A stretch of 64,000 bases of DNA. Source: Armatimonadota bacterium. Lineage in GTDB: Bacteria; Sysuimicrobiota; Sysuimicrobiia; Sysuimicrobiales; Humicultoraceae. Of this stretch, positions 15,713 through 23,770 are shown piece by piece; position 1 is the stretch's first letter; the number at the start of each line of letters is the position of its first letter. Below the pieces are notes generated by a model that was not told the DNA's origin, did no database searches, and saw only the letters and a list, made by a program, of their open reading frames with translations. Position numbers and translations under genes: made by a program. Location: NCBI GenBank assembly GCA_031459855.1, contig JAVKHP010000001.1, positions 2,952,309 through 3,016,308 on the forward strand. Direction: 5' to 3'.

Positions 15713-17317
15713 GTGGGCTCTCCGGACCACCCGTCCCGCCAACCCGGTAACCGCGACCTGGAGGCCGCCTGGGCCTACCACAACGCCACGAAGCACACCT
15801 ATCACAGCGTGCGCGTGGGTCCCCGCGGCCTGGACTGGGACAACCAGCCCATCCCCTACAAGATCTACACCACGCTCGAGCCCCTACCGCTGCCGCGCGA
15901 CCTCCCGCTGCCGCACACGCCCGCTCTCGAAGCGATCGCCTCTCGCCTCCCCGATGCCGGCATGCCCGGGGCGTCCGTCCCCGACCTGCCGACGCTGGCG
16001 AGCGTGCTGTTCCTGTCGGCGGGCATCACCCGGCGGCTGCGGCTACCCGACGGCAGTACCATGCCGTTCCGCGCTGCCGCCTGCACCGGCGCGTTGTACC
16101 ACATCGAGCTCTACGTCGTCTGCGGCGACCTGCCCGGCCTGGCCGCGGGCGTCTACCATTTCAGCGTCCATGACTTCGCCCTGCGTCGGCTCCGGGCAGG
16201 TGACTGGCGCCCGACGCTTGTGGCGGCCACGGCGCAGGAGCCCGCCATCGCCAGGGCGCCCGCGATCGTCGTGTGCACGACCACCTTCTGGCGGAACGCG
16301 TGGAAGTACCGGGACCGCGCGTACCGCCACGCGTTCTGGGACTGCGGGACGATTCTCGCCAACCTGCTGGCGGTGGCCGCTGGCGCCGGGCTGCCGGCGC
16401 GGGTGGTGTGCGGCTTCGTCGACGGCGACGTCAACCGCCTGCTCGACCTGGACACCCACCGGGAGGTGGCCATCGTGCTGGTGGCCCTGGGCCGGGAGAG
16501 CGCGCCGCCGGGCGTGCGCGCCACCACCGGGGATGCCGACGGGCTACCACCCCCACCACCGCTTGGCCTGCCGACGGCGCCCCTCTCCGCACGCGAGGTG
16601 GACTATCCGGCGATCCGCGCGATGCACGCGGCCTCGTCGCTGACCGCAGCAGAGGAGGTGCGCGCGTGGCGCGGGACGCCGCCGGCTGCCTCCCCGCCGC
16701 CGACGGGCCCGCTGGTGCCGCTTCGCCCGCTGCCCGCGGACGCATGGCCGCAGGACAGCATCACGCGGGTCATCCGCCGGCGCGGCTCGAGTCGCCGTTT
16801 CCAGCGGGCGGCGATCACGTTCGCGGAGCTGTCCACCGTATTGGAACGCGCCACCGGCGGCGTCCCGGCCGACTTCCTCGAGCCTGCCGACGGTACCCCG
16901 ACGCTGGTGGACGTGTACCTCATCGCGCACGCTGTCGATGGCCTGTCCCCGGGGGCCTACGTGCTGCACCGCCAACGGCACGCCCTCGAACTGCTCCGGC
17001 CCGGCGCGTTCCGGCGCCAGGCCGGCTACCTGGCCCTCGAGCAACCCCTGGCCGCCGACGCCAGCGTCAACGTCTACTGCCTGGCCGACCTCTCGCCGAT
17101 CCTGGCACGCTTTGGCAACCGTGGGTACCGGGCGGCCCAGCTCGAGGCAGGGATCACCGGCGGCAGGATCTACCTCGCCGCGTACGCGCTGGGGCTGGGC
17201 GCTACCGGGCTGACGTTCTACGACGACGACGTCACCGCGTTTTTCTCGCCGCACGCGGCAGGCAAGAGCGTCCTGTTCCTCACCGCCGTGGGACATCCAG
17301 TCCGGCGCGCTCGCTGA
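15713..17317 (+). CDS. SagB-type nitroreductase-family dehydrogenase with two tandem domains
   Basis: 534 residues from a GTG 42 bp after the regulator. Two nitroreductase-like halves: about 25-260 (YHNATKHTYHSVR, ALYHIELYVV, FWDCGTILANLLAVAAGAG) and about 345-530 (ITRVIRRRGSSRRFQRAAIT, LVDVYLIAHAVDGLSPGAY, AGITGGRIYLAAYALGLGATG). SagB-family FMN enzymes oxidise azolines in TOMM peptides, but stand-alone two-domain homologues of unknown function are common, and no YcaO/SagD cyclodehydratase is present here. A weak or absent ribosome site suggests coupling to the regulator. Confidence 0.8.
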   Translation: MGSPDHPSRQPGNRDLEAAWAYHNATKHTYHSVRVGPRGLDWDNQPIPYKIYTTLEPLPLPRDLPLPHTPALEAIASRLPDAGMPGASVPDLPTLASVLFLSAGITRRLRLPDGSTMPFRAAACTGALYHIELYVVCGDLPGLAAGVYHFSVHDFALRRLRAGDWRPTLVAATAQEPAIARAPAIVVCTTTFWRNAWKYRDRAYRHAFWDCGTILANLLAVAAGAGLPARVVCGFVDGDVNRLLDLDTHREVAIVLVALGRESAPPGVRATTGDADGLPPPPPLGLPTAPLSAREVDYPAIRAMHAASSLTAAEEVRAWRGTPPAASPPPTGPLVPLRPLPADAWPQDSITRVIRRRGSSRRFQRAAITFAELSTVLERATGGVPADFLEPADGTPTLVDVYLIAHAVDGLSPGAYVLHRQRHALELLRPGAFRRQAGYLALEQPLAADASVNVYCLADLSPILARFGNRGYRAAQLEAGITGGRIYLAAYALGLGATGLTFYDDDVTAFFSPHAAGKSVLFLTAVGHPVRRAR

Positions 17318-17417
17318 TCCTCAAAGCGACGGCGCTCGTCCAACGCGTCGGTGGCGCCCGGAGTCGGCCGCCCTTCGAAAGGCGCGGGCATGCCCAGCAG
17401 GGTCAGGCCGCAGGCCG

Positions 17418-18374
17418 TCAGGGCTGGTCGGAGGGCTCGGTGCCGAGCGGCGCCGGCTGCCCGGGCCACGTGGCGCGCGGGTCGGGCAGGGGGGCGAGCA
17501 GACGCTCCAGCGTCGGCCGCAGCGGCTCCAGCCGCGGCGGCAACGACAGACGCACACCGAGACGGTCGGGCGACTCGTCGACCGTGAACCCCGGGCCGCG
17601 CGTGGCGATCTCGAACAGCACACCGCTGGGCTCGCGGAAGTAGATCGAGCGGAAGTAGTAGCGGTCGATGACCGGCGTTGGCTGTCCGCCGGCCTCGCGC
17701 ACGCGGCGCCCCCAGGCCGCGTGCTCCTCGTCCAGCGCGCACCAGGCCACGTGGTGCACGGTCCCCGCGCCGCTCCTGCCCGGACGCGCCATCCGATCAT
17801 AGACGTAGAACGCCCCGCGCAGCGCGCCCCGCACCTCGAAGCCGCCCTGGGGGCGTAGCGTGAACCCGAGCCGCTCCAGGAACCGCTGGCTTCCGTCGGG
17901 GTCGGCCGCGTAGGCTCGTACACCGGCGAACCCCCGCAGCGCCACGGCCGCGGGCACCTCGGGGTGCACGGCCACCAGCGGTGCGTCGTTGGTGTCGTCG
18001 AGCACCAGCTCGTGCTCCAGCCCCTCGGGGTCGGCAAACCGCAGCGTCTCCTCGTCGCGCTCGGCCGCCAGGCCCTCGCGGGTCACCCGGTGCTCCCAGA
18101 AGTCGAGGGCCTTCCGCGAGGCCACGCGCCAGACAATGCGGTGCACCATGCCGGCCCCGGCGACACCCCGCGCCACGCCGGGATACTCGAAGAACGTCAG
18201 GTCGGCGCCGGGGTGGCCGTGCTCGTCGCCGTAGAACAGGTGGTACGCCGTGGGGTCGTCCTGGTTCACCGACTTCTTCAGGAGCCGCAGGCCAAGCACC
18301 CGCGTGTAGAAGTCGAGGTTGCGTCGGGCATCGGCCGTAATGGCCGTGACGTGGTGTAGACCGTGGAGCGTCAT
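17418..18374 (-). CDS. Ring-cleaving dioxygenase, VOC (glyoxalase) superfamily
   Basis: 318 residues in two VOC repeats. Metal ligands are visible as HHVTAIT at the N-terminus, the His of TVHHVAW in the second repeat and the Glu of GVLFEIATRGPGF. The pattern matches the MhqO/LinE-like hydroquinone or catechol dioxygenase group found in diverse bacteria. The ATG at 18374 follows GGGAGGGGAC. It would be an Fe(II)-dependent extradiol dioxygenase; the natural substrate is uncertain, as many members respond to quinone stress. Divergent from the M28 peptidase gene. Confidence 0.88.
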   Translation of the reverse strand: MTLHGLHHVTAITADARRNLDFYTRVLGLRLLKKSVNQDDPTAYHLFYGDEHGHPGADLTFFEYPGVARGVAGAGMVHRIVWRVASRKALDFWEHRVTREGLAAERDEETLRFADPEGLEHELVLDDTNDAPLVAVHPEVPAAVALRGFAGVRAYAADPDGSQRFLERLGFTLRPQGGFEVRGALRGAFYVYDRMARPGRSGAGTVHHVAWCALDEEHAAWGRRVREAGGQPTPVIDRYYFRSIYFREPSGVLFEIATRGPGFTVDESPDRLGVRLSLPPRLEPLRPTLERLLAPLPDPRATWPGQPAPLGTEPSDQP

Positions 18375-18581
18375 GAGTCCCCTCCCGCAGGCTCCGCGCT
18401 ACCTGCGTCAACCACGCGACGGCATCGGGTATTCCGCACCGACGGGCCTGCCCCGCCCATGGGCTGGCGCCCCCACCCTTCCACCGCTTGCCCTGCGAGA
18501 CGCCTGGCGCTGCACGCGGCGTGGTGGGCGCAGGGAGATGGCGCGCGCCGCGGCGAAAGCCAAAGCGCAGGAGGCGATGCC

Positions 18582-19961
18582 ATGGACGATGCCATGCTGG
18601 AGGACGCGGACCGACAGATCGTCGCGGACCTCTACCTGACGCGCGCGGGGCTGGACGTCGTGGAAGACCTCGTTGAGCGCTTCGGCCCGCGCTTTGGCGG
18701 GAGCGAGCAGGAACGGCAGGCGGCGCACTACATCCGCGAGCGGTTCGCCCGGCTGGGTGTGGACCGCGCCGAGACGGAGCGGTTCACCTGCCACGGGTGG
18801 ACACGGCGGGAGACCCGGCTCACGGTGCTGGCGCCCGTCGAACGTGAGCTGCCGTGCATCGCCCTGCCGTTCTGCCCGGCCGGCGAGATCGCGAGCACGC
18901 TGGTCTACCTCGGGGATGGCGACCCGCAGGCCTACGTGGTACGCCGCGACGAGGTGCGGGGCGCCATCGCCATGGTGACCACCGCCCAACCGCGTTTCTT
19001 CCCCCGGCCCATGCACCGGTGCGAGAAGCTCGGGCGGGCGCTGGCCCAGGGGGCGGTGGGGTTGATCTGGATGCGGGGCGAGCCCGGCGGGCTGCCCGAA
19101 ACCGGCTCGGCGCGCTTCGGCCATCCCTGCGAGGTCCCGGCGATCGGCGTCTCGTACGAGACCGGCCAGGAACTGGTCCGGCTGAGCCGACGCGGCCCCG
19201 TGCGCGTCCGCATCACGTCGACCAACGAGAACCACCCGGTGGAGTCCTTCAACGTCGTGGCCGAGTTTCGGGGGCAGCAGCAGCCCGACGAGATCGTCCT
19301 CCTCGGCGCCCACTACGACGGGCACGACATCAGCCAGGCGGCCATGGACAACGCCACGGGCGTGGCGCTCATGCTGGAGGTGGCGCGGGCGCTGGCACCG
19401 CACCGGGCGCGCCTGCGGCGGACCGTGCGGTTCGTCGCCTTCGCCCAGGAGGAGATGGGGCTGCTCGGGGCCCACGCCTACGCGCGGCGCCACCGGGACG
19501 AGGGGTTGCGGTTCATGCTGAACCTCGATGGCGCCGGGCGGGGCCTGCACGCTACGTTCCAGCTCCAGGGGTGGCCCGAGGCCATCCGGTGGTTCCGCGG
19601 GCTGTTCGACGAGATGCACGAGTCCGACGTCGCCGTCGGGGACCAGATCGGCCTGTACTCGGACATGTTCCCCTTTGCCGTCCGGGGCATTCCTGCAGCC
19701 ACCTGGAGCTCGCAGTCGGCACCCCCCTCCCCTGCCGCGACTCGCGGATACGGGCACACGGCCATGGACTCGCTGGACAAGGTGGCGCCCCGGCCCCTGC
19801 AGCTCGAGGCGATCCGCGTGGCGCGGCTGGTACTGCGGCTGGCGACGGTGGACGCGATCCCGCTGGCGCGGAAGACCCCAGAGGAGATGGCGCGAACCCT
19901 GGAGGCGCTCGGGCTGGACGAGGTACTGCGCTACGAGGGCAGGCCCCTACCCGTGGATTGA
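18582..19961 (+). CDS. M28-family zinc aminopeptidase
   Basis: 459 residues. The ATG at 18582 has AGGAGG upstream at about 18569-18574; the frame is open further back but those codons look non-coding. The zinc site is visible: GAHYDGHD (His, Asp), MDNATG (bridging Asp), QEEMGLLG (catalytic Glu and ligand Glu), LNLDGAG and GYGHTAMD (last His). A PA-like insert (about 110-225) precedes the catalytic core, as in cytosolic or secreted M28 aminopeptidases. No signal peptide is seen, so it is probably cytoplasmic. Confidence 0.9.
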   Translation: MDDAMLEDADRQIVADLYLTRAGLDVVEDLVERFGPRFGGSEQERQAAHYIRERFARLGVDRAETERFTCHGWTRRETRLTVLAPVERELPCIALPFCPAGEIASTLVYLGDGDPQAYVVRRDEVRGAIAMVTTAQPRFFPRPMHRCEKLGRALAQGAVGLIWMRGEPGGLPETGSARFGHPCEVPAIGVSYETGQELVRLSRRGPVRVRITSTNENHPVESFNVVAEFRGQQQPDEIVLLGAHYDGHDISQAAMDNATGVALMLEVARALAPHRARLRRTVRFVAFAQEEMGLLGAHAYARRHRDEGLRFMLNLDGAGRGLHATFQLQGWPEAIRWFRGLFDEMHESDVAVGDQIGLYSDMFPFAVRGIPAATWSSQSAPPSPAATRGYGHTAMDSLDKVAPRPLQLEAIRVARLVLRLATVDAIPLARKTPEEMARTLEALGLDEVLRYEGRPLPVD

Positions 19962-20200
19962 CCCAGGGGACGCCCGCGCGTGGTGACTCCCGGCCCGCGT
20001 CGCTGGACACAACCCGCCGGGCCGCGTGGATTGACCCGGGGCGAGGTCCGCGCGTGGTGGCAGATGAGCTCTGCGCCGGGGATGGCGGCGCCTGCGACGA
20101 CCGCGGCGGCGGAGAGGGATTGGCCCTGCACCCGGGAATGGCCGCACGGCGCAAGGGCCTGAAGGAGGCTGCGGTCGGACTAACCCTGCACCCGGGGGAT
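19952..20200. repeat. Partial duplications of both convergent gene ends
   Basis: A ~36-bp segment containing the M28 stop (CGTGGATTGACCC ... CGCGCGTGGTG) at 19952-19987 recurs, diverged, at 20025-20061. Separately CCCTGCACCCGGG occurs at 20124-20136 and again at 20185-20197, the latter being the 3' end of the opposing coiled-coil gene. The 218-bp convergent gap has no gene. Confidence 0.55.
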
Positions 20201-20986
20201 GGGCTCGTCTGGCCCGTAGGCCCGCCCATCGAGCACGCGCCACACCGCCAGGTCTGTCGCCCGCCGGTCGGCCTCGGCGGTGATGCGCTCGCCAGCGACC
20301 ACGGCGATGGCCGGCAGGCCGGTGGCCCGGTGCAGCACCTGCGCGCGCTCCGCCGCGCGCTGCACGTCGCCCACGTCGATGGTGGTGGACACCTCGACCA
20401 GCAGGTAGGTCTCGGTCTCGCGCTCGCGCAGGCGCCCGGTGACCACCACGTCGGCCCAGAGCACCTGCTCGCGCTCCGCGGCCGACACGGCGCCTCGACG
20501 TTCGGCGGCATCGACCAGGCGGGCCAGTTCCTCGTTGGATACGAGCCGCGGCTCCCGCACCAGCCGCTGGAAGTAGGCGGCCGCATGCTCGCGGTAGCGC
20601 CGCTCGAGATCGGCTCCTCGCAGCGCGGCCACCTGCTGGTCGGTGCGCACCTGGGCTTCGGCCAGCCGCGCCACAGTCTCCTCCAGCCGGACCAGCCGCT
20701 CTTCGGTGTGCACCTGCGCCTCGGCCAGCCGCACCACCATCTCTTCCAGTCGCGTCAGGCGCTCCTCGGTGCGCACCTGCGCCTCGGCCAGCCGCACCAC
20801 CATCTCTTCCAGTCGCGTCAGGCGCTCCTCGGTGCGCACCTGCGCCTCGGCCAGCCGCACCACCGTCTCCTCCAGTCGCGTCAGGCGCTCCTCGGTGCGC
20901 ACCTGGGCCTCGGCTAGGCGGAGCACTGCGCCCGTCAGCCGTTCGAGCAGCTCTTCGAGGCGGCCGACCCGCCGGTCTAGCGCCAT
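20180..20986 (-). CDS. Coiled-coil repeat protein with C-terminal PD-(D/E)XK-like domain
   Basis: 268 residues. Residues about 15-120 are four and a half near-identical 21-residue units, RLAEAQVRTEERLTRLEETV, a perfect heptad coiled coil. The C-terminal part (about 125-265) holds ADVVVTGRL, TYLLVEVSTTIDVGDV and AIAVVAGERI, fitting the DUF3782-type restriction-nuclease fold (D...ExS instead of ExK). Such proteins are widespread in cyanobacteria, Chloroflexi and archaea and have no established role. Translation start at 20986 lies just 9 bp after a TATAAT. Not part of an evident operon. Confidence 0.75.
   Translation of the reverse strand: MALDRRVGRLEELLERLTGAVLRLAEAQVRTEERLTRLEETVVRLAEAQVRTEERLTRLEEMVVRLAEAQVRTEERLTRLEEMVVRLAEAQVHTEERLVRLEETVARLAEAQVRTDQQVAALRGADLERRYREHAAAYFQRLVREPRLVSNEELARLVDAAERRGAVSAAEREQVLWADVVVTGRLRERETETYLLVEVSTTIDVGDVQRAAERAQVLHRATGLPAIAVVAGERITAEADRRATDLAVWRVLDGRAYGPDEPIPRVQG
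20640..20935 (-). repeat. 63-bp tandem repeats inside the coiled-coil gene
   Basis: Four and a half 63-bp units encode the 21-residue RLAEAQVRTEERLTRLEETV repeats. Units two and three are almost identical at the nucleotide level, which implies recent expansion, so copy number may vary between strains. Confidence 0.85.
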
Positions 20987-20995
20987 AACCCCTTC

Positions 20996-21001
20996 ATTAT
21001 A
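20996..21001 (-). promoter_or_regulatory. -10 element TATAAT of the coiled-coil gene (short or no leader)
   Basis: Minus-strand TATAAT lies 9 bp before the ATG, so the transcript should start at or near the start codon. GAAGGGG in the gap resembles a ribosome site but would be mostly or wholly upstream of the transcription start. No strong -35 is seen. Confidence 0.5.
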
Positions 21002-21052
21002 TCGTCTGGAACCAAGCGGCTGTGCGGCCCGGCAGGTGTCGGAATGCGCTGC

Positions 21053-21129
21053 TGGTGGGCCCTGGTGGACTCGAACCACCGACCTCACCCTTATCAGGGG
21101 TGCGCTCTCACCACCTGAGCTAAGGGCCC
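21053..21129 (-). tRNA. tRNA-Ile (anticodon GAT)
   Basis: 77 nt with encoded CCA: acceptor GGGCCCT/AGGGCCC, D arm GCTC...GAGC, anticodon arm CACCC-CTGATAA-GGGTG, T arm GGTGG-TTCGAGT-CCACC. It reads AUU/AUC codons. It stands alone, not inside an rRNA operon. Confidence 0.95.
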
Positions 21130-21140
21130 GATGCACCCTC

Positions 21141-21170
21141 AGTATACCGGGAACCGCCCAACCCGGGCAA
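21141..21170 (-). promoter_or_regulatory. Promoter of tRNA-Ile
   Basis: Minus-strand -35 TTGCCC (21165-21170), 18-bp spacer, -10 TATACT (21141-21146), 11 bp upstream of the tRNA. Confidence 0.7.
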
Positions 21171-21198
21171 CGGCCGTTGTGTCGGGCGTCATGCTCGT

Positions 21199-22422
21199 TC
21201 ACTTTGCCGCGCCCGTTCTTAGCCCCGCGGGCGCGGGCACGGGTTCCTCGCGCACTGCCAGGAGCAACCCGCACGCCGCAGCCTGGCAGAGCGCCACGAG
21301 CAGCCACGCCGGCGCATACGCGCCCGCGGTATCTACGATCCACCCGAACAGCGGCGAACTCACCAGCGTGCCGAGGTAGATCACGGTCAGCGAAAGGCCC
21401 AGGCCGGTGGCGGCGCGCACCGCGCCGGCCCGCTCCAGCACCATGGTCACGGCCAGCCCGTTCCAGCCCGCGAGGAACGTGCCGCCCAGCAGGGCGGCCG
21501 CTGCCGCCAGGTCTGCGCCTACCGGCTGCGGCAGACGCACCAGCGCCAGCACCACCCCGATCCCGCCGGCAGCAACGAAGAGCAGCACCGGTCTGCGACG
21601 ACCGCCAGTCACACGGTCGGAGACCAAGCCCCAGAGCAGGCGTGCGCCGACGCCGCCGAGGTGCACCAGGGCCAGCAGCCTGCCGGCAGCCGACGGTGCC
21701 CAGCCGTGCTCATCCACCAGGTACAGCGGCAGGTATCCTTGCAGCGTGAACTGTCCCACGACCAGCGCCGTGGACGCCAGCGTGAGGTACCGGAAGGTGC
21801 GATCGGCGATGAGCGTCCGCAGGGCGTCCAGGCTGGACCCCACCGCCGCGCGCGGGGCCGGGTCGCGCGGCAGCGCCGCGCAACACAGCCCGCATACCGC
21901 GCAGATCGCTCCGAGGACGCCGAGCGCCAGCCGCCAGCCGCCGGCGGCACTCAGCGCTGGTACCAGCAGCGCTGCGGCCGCGCCACCCAACGACAGCCCG
22001 GACTGCCGCACCCCGACAGCGACGCCGCGCGCGGTGGGCGGGAAGTAGCGCGTGACGACCTTGCTGCCGCCGATGTGGCCGCTGGGAAACCCGACCCCGG
22101 CCAGCGCCAGCGCGCCCAGGACAATCCCGTAGGATGGGGCCGTGGCCGCCAGCAGGGCGGCCACGCCGACGGTGAGGCCACCGCCGATCAGGATCCTGCG
22201 CTCGCCCCACCAGTCGGCCGCCACCCCGAGCGGCACGTACATGAGGAGGCTGCCGACGTCGATCATGGCCAGCAGCACCCCGACCTGCACCAGCGTGAGA
22301 CCGAGGTCGGCGCGGACGAACGGCGCCAGCGCGGGCAGGCCGAAGCGTACCATGGTGAGGCCGACCTGCTGGAGCGTGACCAGTCCCAGCGTGAGGAGGG
22401 ACCGGGACGCGGAAACGGTCAC
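21199..22422 (-). CDS. Major facilitator superfamily transporter
   Basis: 407 residues with about 12 hydrophobic segments. The MFS signature between helices 2 and 3 is GVAADWWGERRIL, and a second-half counterpart is WGLVSDRVTGGRRRP. The protein resembles NarK/oxalate-formate-like and CynX-type carriers, but no substrate can be read from the sequence. The next gene upstream on the same strand is an M20 amidohydrolase, 60 bp away, so the carrier may import an N-acyl or peptide-like substrate for it; that is inference. Confidence 0.88.
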   Translation of the reverse strand: MTVSASRSLLTLGLVTLQQVGLTMVRFGLPALAPFVRADLGLTLVQVGVLLAMIDVGSLLMYVPLGVAADWWGERRILIGGGLTVGVAALLAATAPSYGIVLGALALAGVGFPSGHIGGSKVVTRYFPPTARGVAVGVRQSGLSLGGAAAALLVPALSAAGGWRLALGVLGAICAVCGLCCAALPRDPAPRAAVGSSLDALRTLIADRTFRYLTLASTALVVGQFTLQGYLPLYLVDEHGWAPSAAGRLLALVHLGGVGARLLWGLVSDRVTGGRRRPVLLFVAAGGIGVVLALVRLPQPVGADLAAAAALLGGTFLAGWNGLAVTMVLERAGAVRAATGLGLSLTVIYLGTLVSSPLFGWIVDTAGAYAPAWLLVALCQAAACGLLLAVREEPVPAPAGLRTGAAK

Positions 22423-22481
22423 GAACGGTTTTCGCGGTGGGTCGGGGTGCTGCGCCCGACCGCGCCGCAGTTCCGATGGAA

Positions 22482-23660
22482 TCAGGACGCCGCCGCCGCG
22501 GGCGCTGCCGCCGCGAAGTCGCGACGAGCCTGGTCGAGCAGTGCCGGATCGCCCAGGACGTCGTACGCCGTCAGGGCCATCGCCTTGGCAGCGGCCAGCA
22601 TCGCCGCGAACCCTTTCGGCGAGACGGCGGCCTCGCGGAACGCCACGGAGTGCCCCGGCAGGTCCTTGGGCCCGATGGACACGTAGGGGTGGATCGCCGG
22701 GATCACCTGGCTGACGTCACCCATGTCGGTGGAGCCCAGGCGCGGGCGCTCCGGCGGCTCGTCCTGGGCGATGCCCAGCCGCTCCAGGTGGCGCACGAAC
22801 GTCTGGGCGAGCGCGCGGTTGGGCCGGATGGCGTCGTAGCCCTTGCGCACCGTATGCTCGAGCGTGGCGCCGGTGGCCAGCGCCGCGCCCCGGGCGCAGG
22901 CGATCACCTTCTCGAGCACCTCGCGGGCGTACGCCGCGTCGGCGGCCCGACAGGTGAAGATGGCCTCGGCACGATCGGGAATGATGTTGGGCGCGGCCCC
23001 ACCGTACGTGATGATGCCATGGACCCGGGCGTCGTCGCGCAGCTGCTGGCGCAACAGGCCGATGGCGGTGAAGGTCTGGATCAGCGCGTCCAGGGCGTTG
23101 ACGCCCTCGTAGGGCGCGGCCGCCGCGTGCGCGGCCTTGCCCGTAAACGCGATCGTCAGCCGGTACGACGCCAGCGACGGCCGCTCGGCGAGCGTGTACC
23201 CTGCGGGGTGGAACATCATGGCCGCGTCCACGCCGGCGAACACGCCGCGCTCGAGCATGATCACCTTCCCGCCGCCCCCTTCCTCGGCGGGCGTGCCCAG
23301 CACCAGCACCGCGCCGGGCAGCGCGTCGCGCACCGCCGCCAGGCCGATGCCGGCCCCCACGGCGGCGCAGGCGATCAAGTTGTGACCGCAGGCGTGTCCG
23401 AGCTCGGGCAGCGCATCGTACTCGGCCAGGATCGCCACGGTGGGGCCGGAGCGCGTCCCGCGTACCTCGGCGCGAAACGCGGTCTCGAGTCCCGCGATGC
23501 CGCGCTCGACGGCAAAGCCGTAGCGCGCCAGCGTCTCGGTCAGCCACGCGGCGGCCTGGTGCTCGTTGAAGGCGGTCTCCGGGTGGGCATGGATGCGGCG
23601 CGAGAGCGCAACGAGTTCGTCAGCGGCCGCGTCGATGGCGGCCGTGATGCGGTCATGCAT
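22482..23660 (-). CDS. M20-family amidohydrolase (AbgB/HipO-like)
   Basis: 392 residues from the ATG at 23660. Contains the M20D pattern: SRRIHAHPETAFNEHQAA, AEYDALPELGHACGHNL (zinc ligands), GTPAEEGGGGK (catalytic and ligand Glu), FTGKAAHAAAAPYEGVNAL in the dimerisation domain and STDMGDVS near the end. The family hydrolyses N-acyl amino acids or p-aminobenzoyl-glutamate. The longer upstream reading is rejected for lack of conserved sequence. It precedes the MFS transporter on the same strand. Confidence 0.9.
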   Translation of the reverse strand: MHDRITAAIDAAADELVALSRRIHAHPETAFNEHQAAAWLTETLARYGFAVERGIAGLETAFRAEVRGTRSGPTVAILAEYDALPELGHACGHNLIACAAVGAGIGLAAVRDALPGAVLVLGTPAEEGGGGKVIMLERGVFAGVDAAMMFHPAGYTLAERPSLASYRLTIAFTGKAAHAAAAPYEGVNALDALIQTFTAIGLLRQQLRDDARVHGIITYGGAAPNIIPDRAEAIFTCRAADAAYAREVLEKVIACARGAALATGATLEHTVRKGYDAIRPNRALAQTFVRHLERLGIAQDEPPERPRLGSTDMGDVSQVIPAIHPYVSIGPKDLPGHSVAFREAAVSPKGFAAMLAAAKAMALTAYDVLGDPALLDQARRDFAAAAPAAAAS

Positions 23661-23770
23661 GGCCTCGGGGATCCTCCGCGTCGGCGATACTCGGTACAGG
23701 CATCTGCGGCGGGCTTCGTCGTCGATCCCGTGGCGTCCTGCCCGGCCACCTGGCCAACGATGACGGTCGC

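Noticed and set aside
13868-17317. Complete thiazole/oxazole-modified microcin (TOMM) cluster
   Set aside because: A SagB-type enzyme and a small peptide are present, but no YcaO/cyclodehydratase or transporter, and the peptide has no Cys and no heterocycle-rich core.
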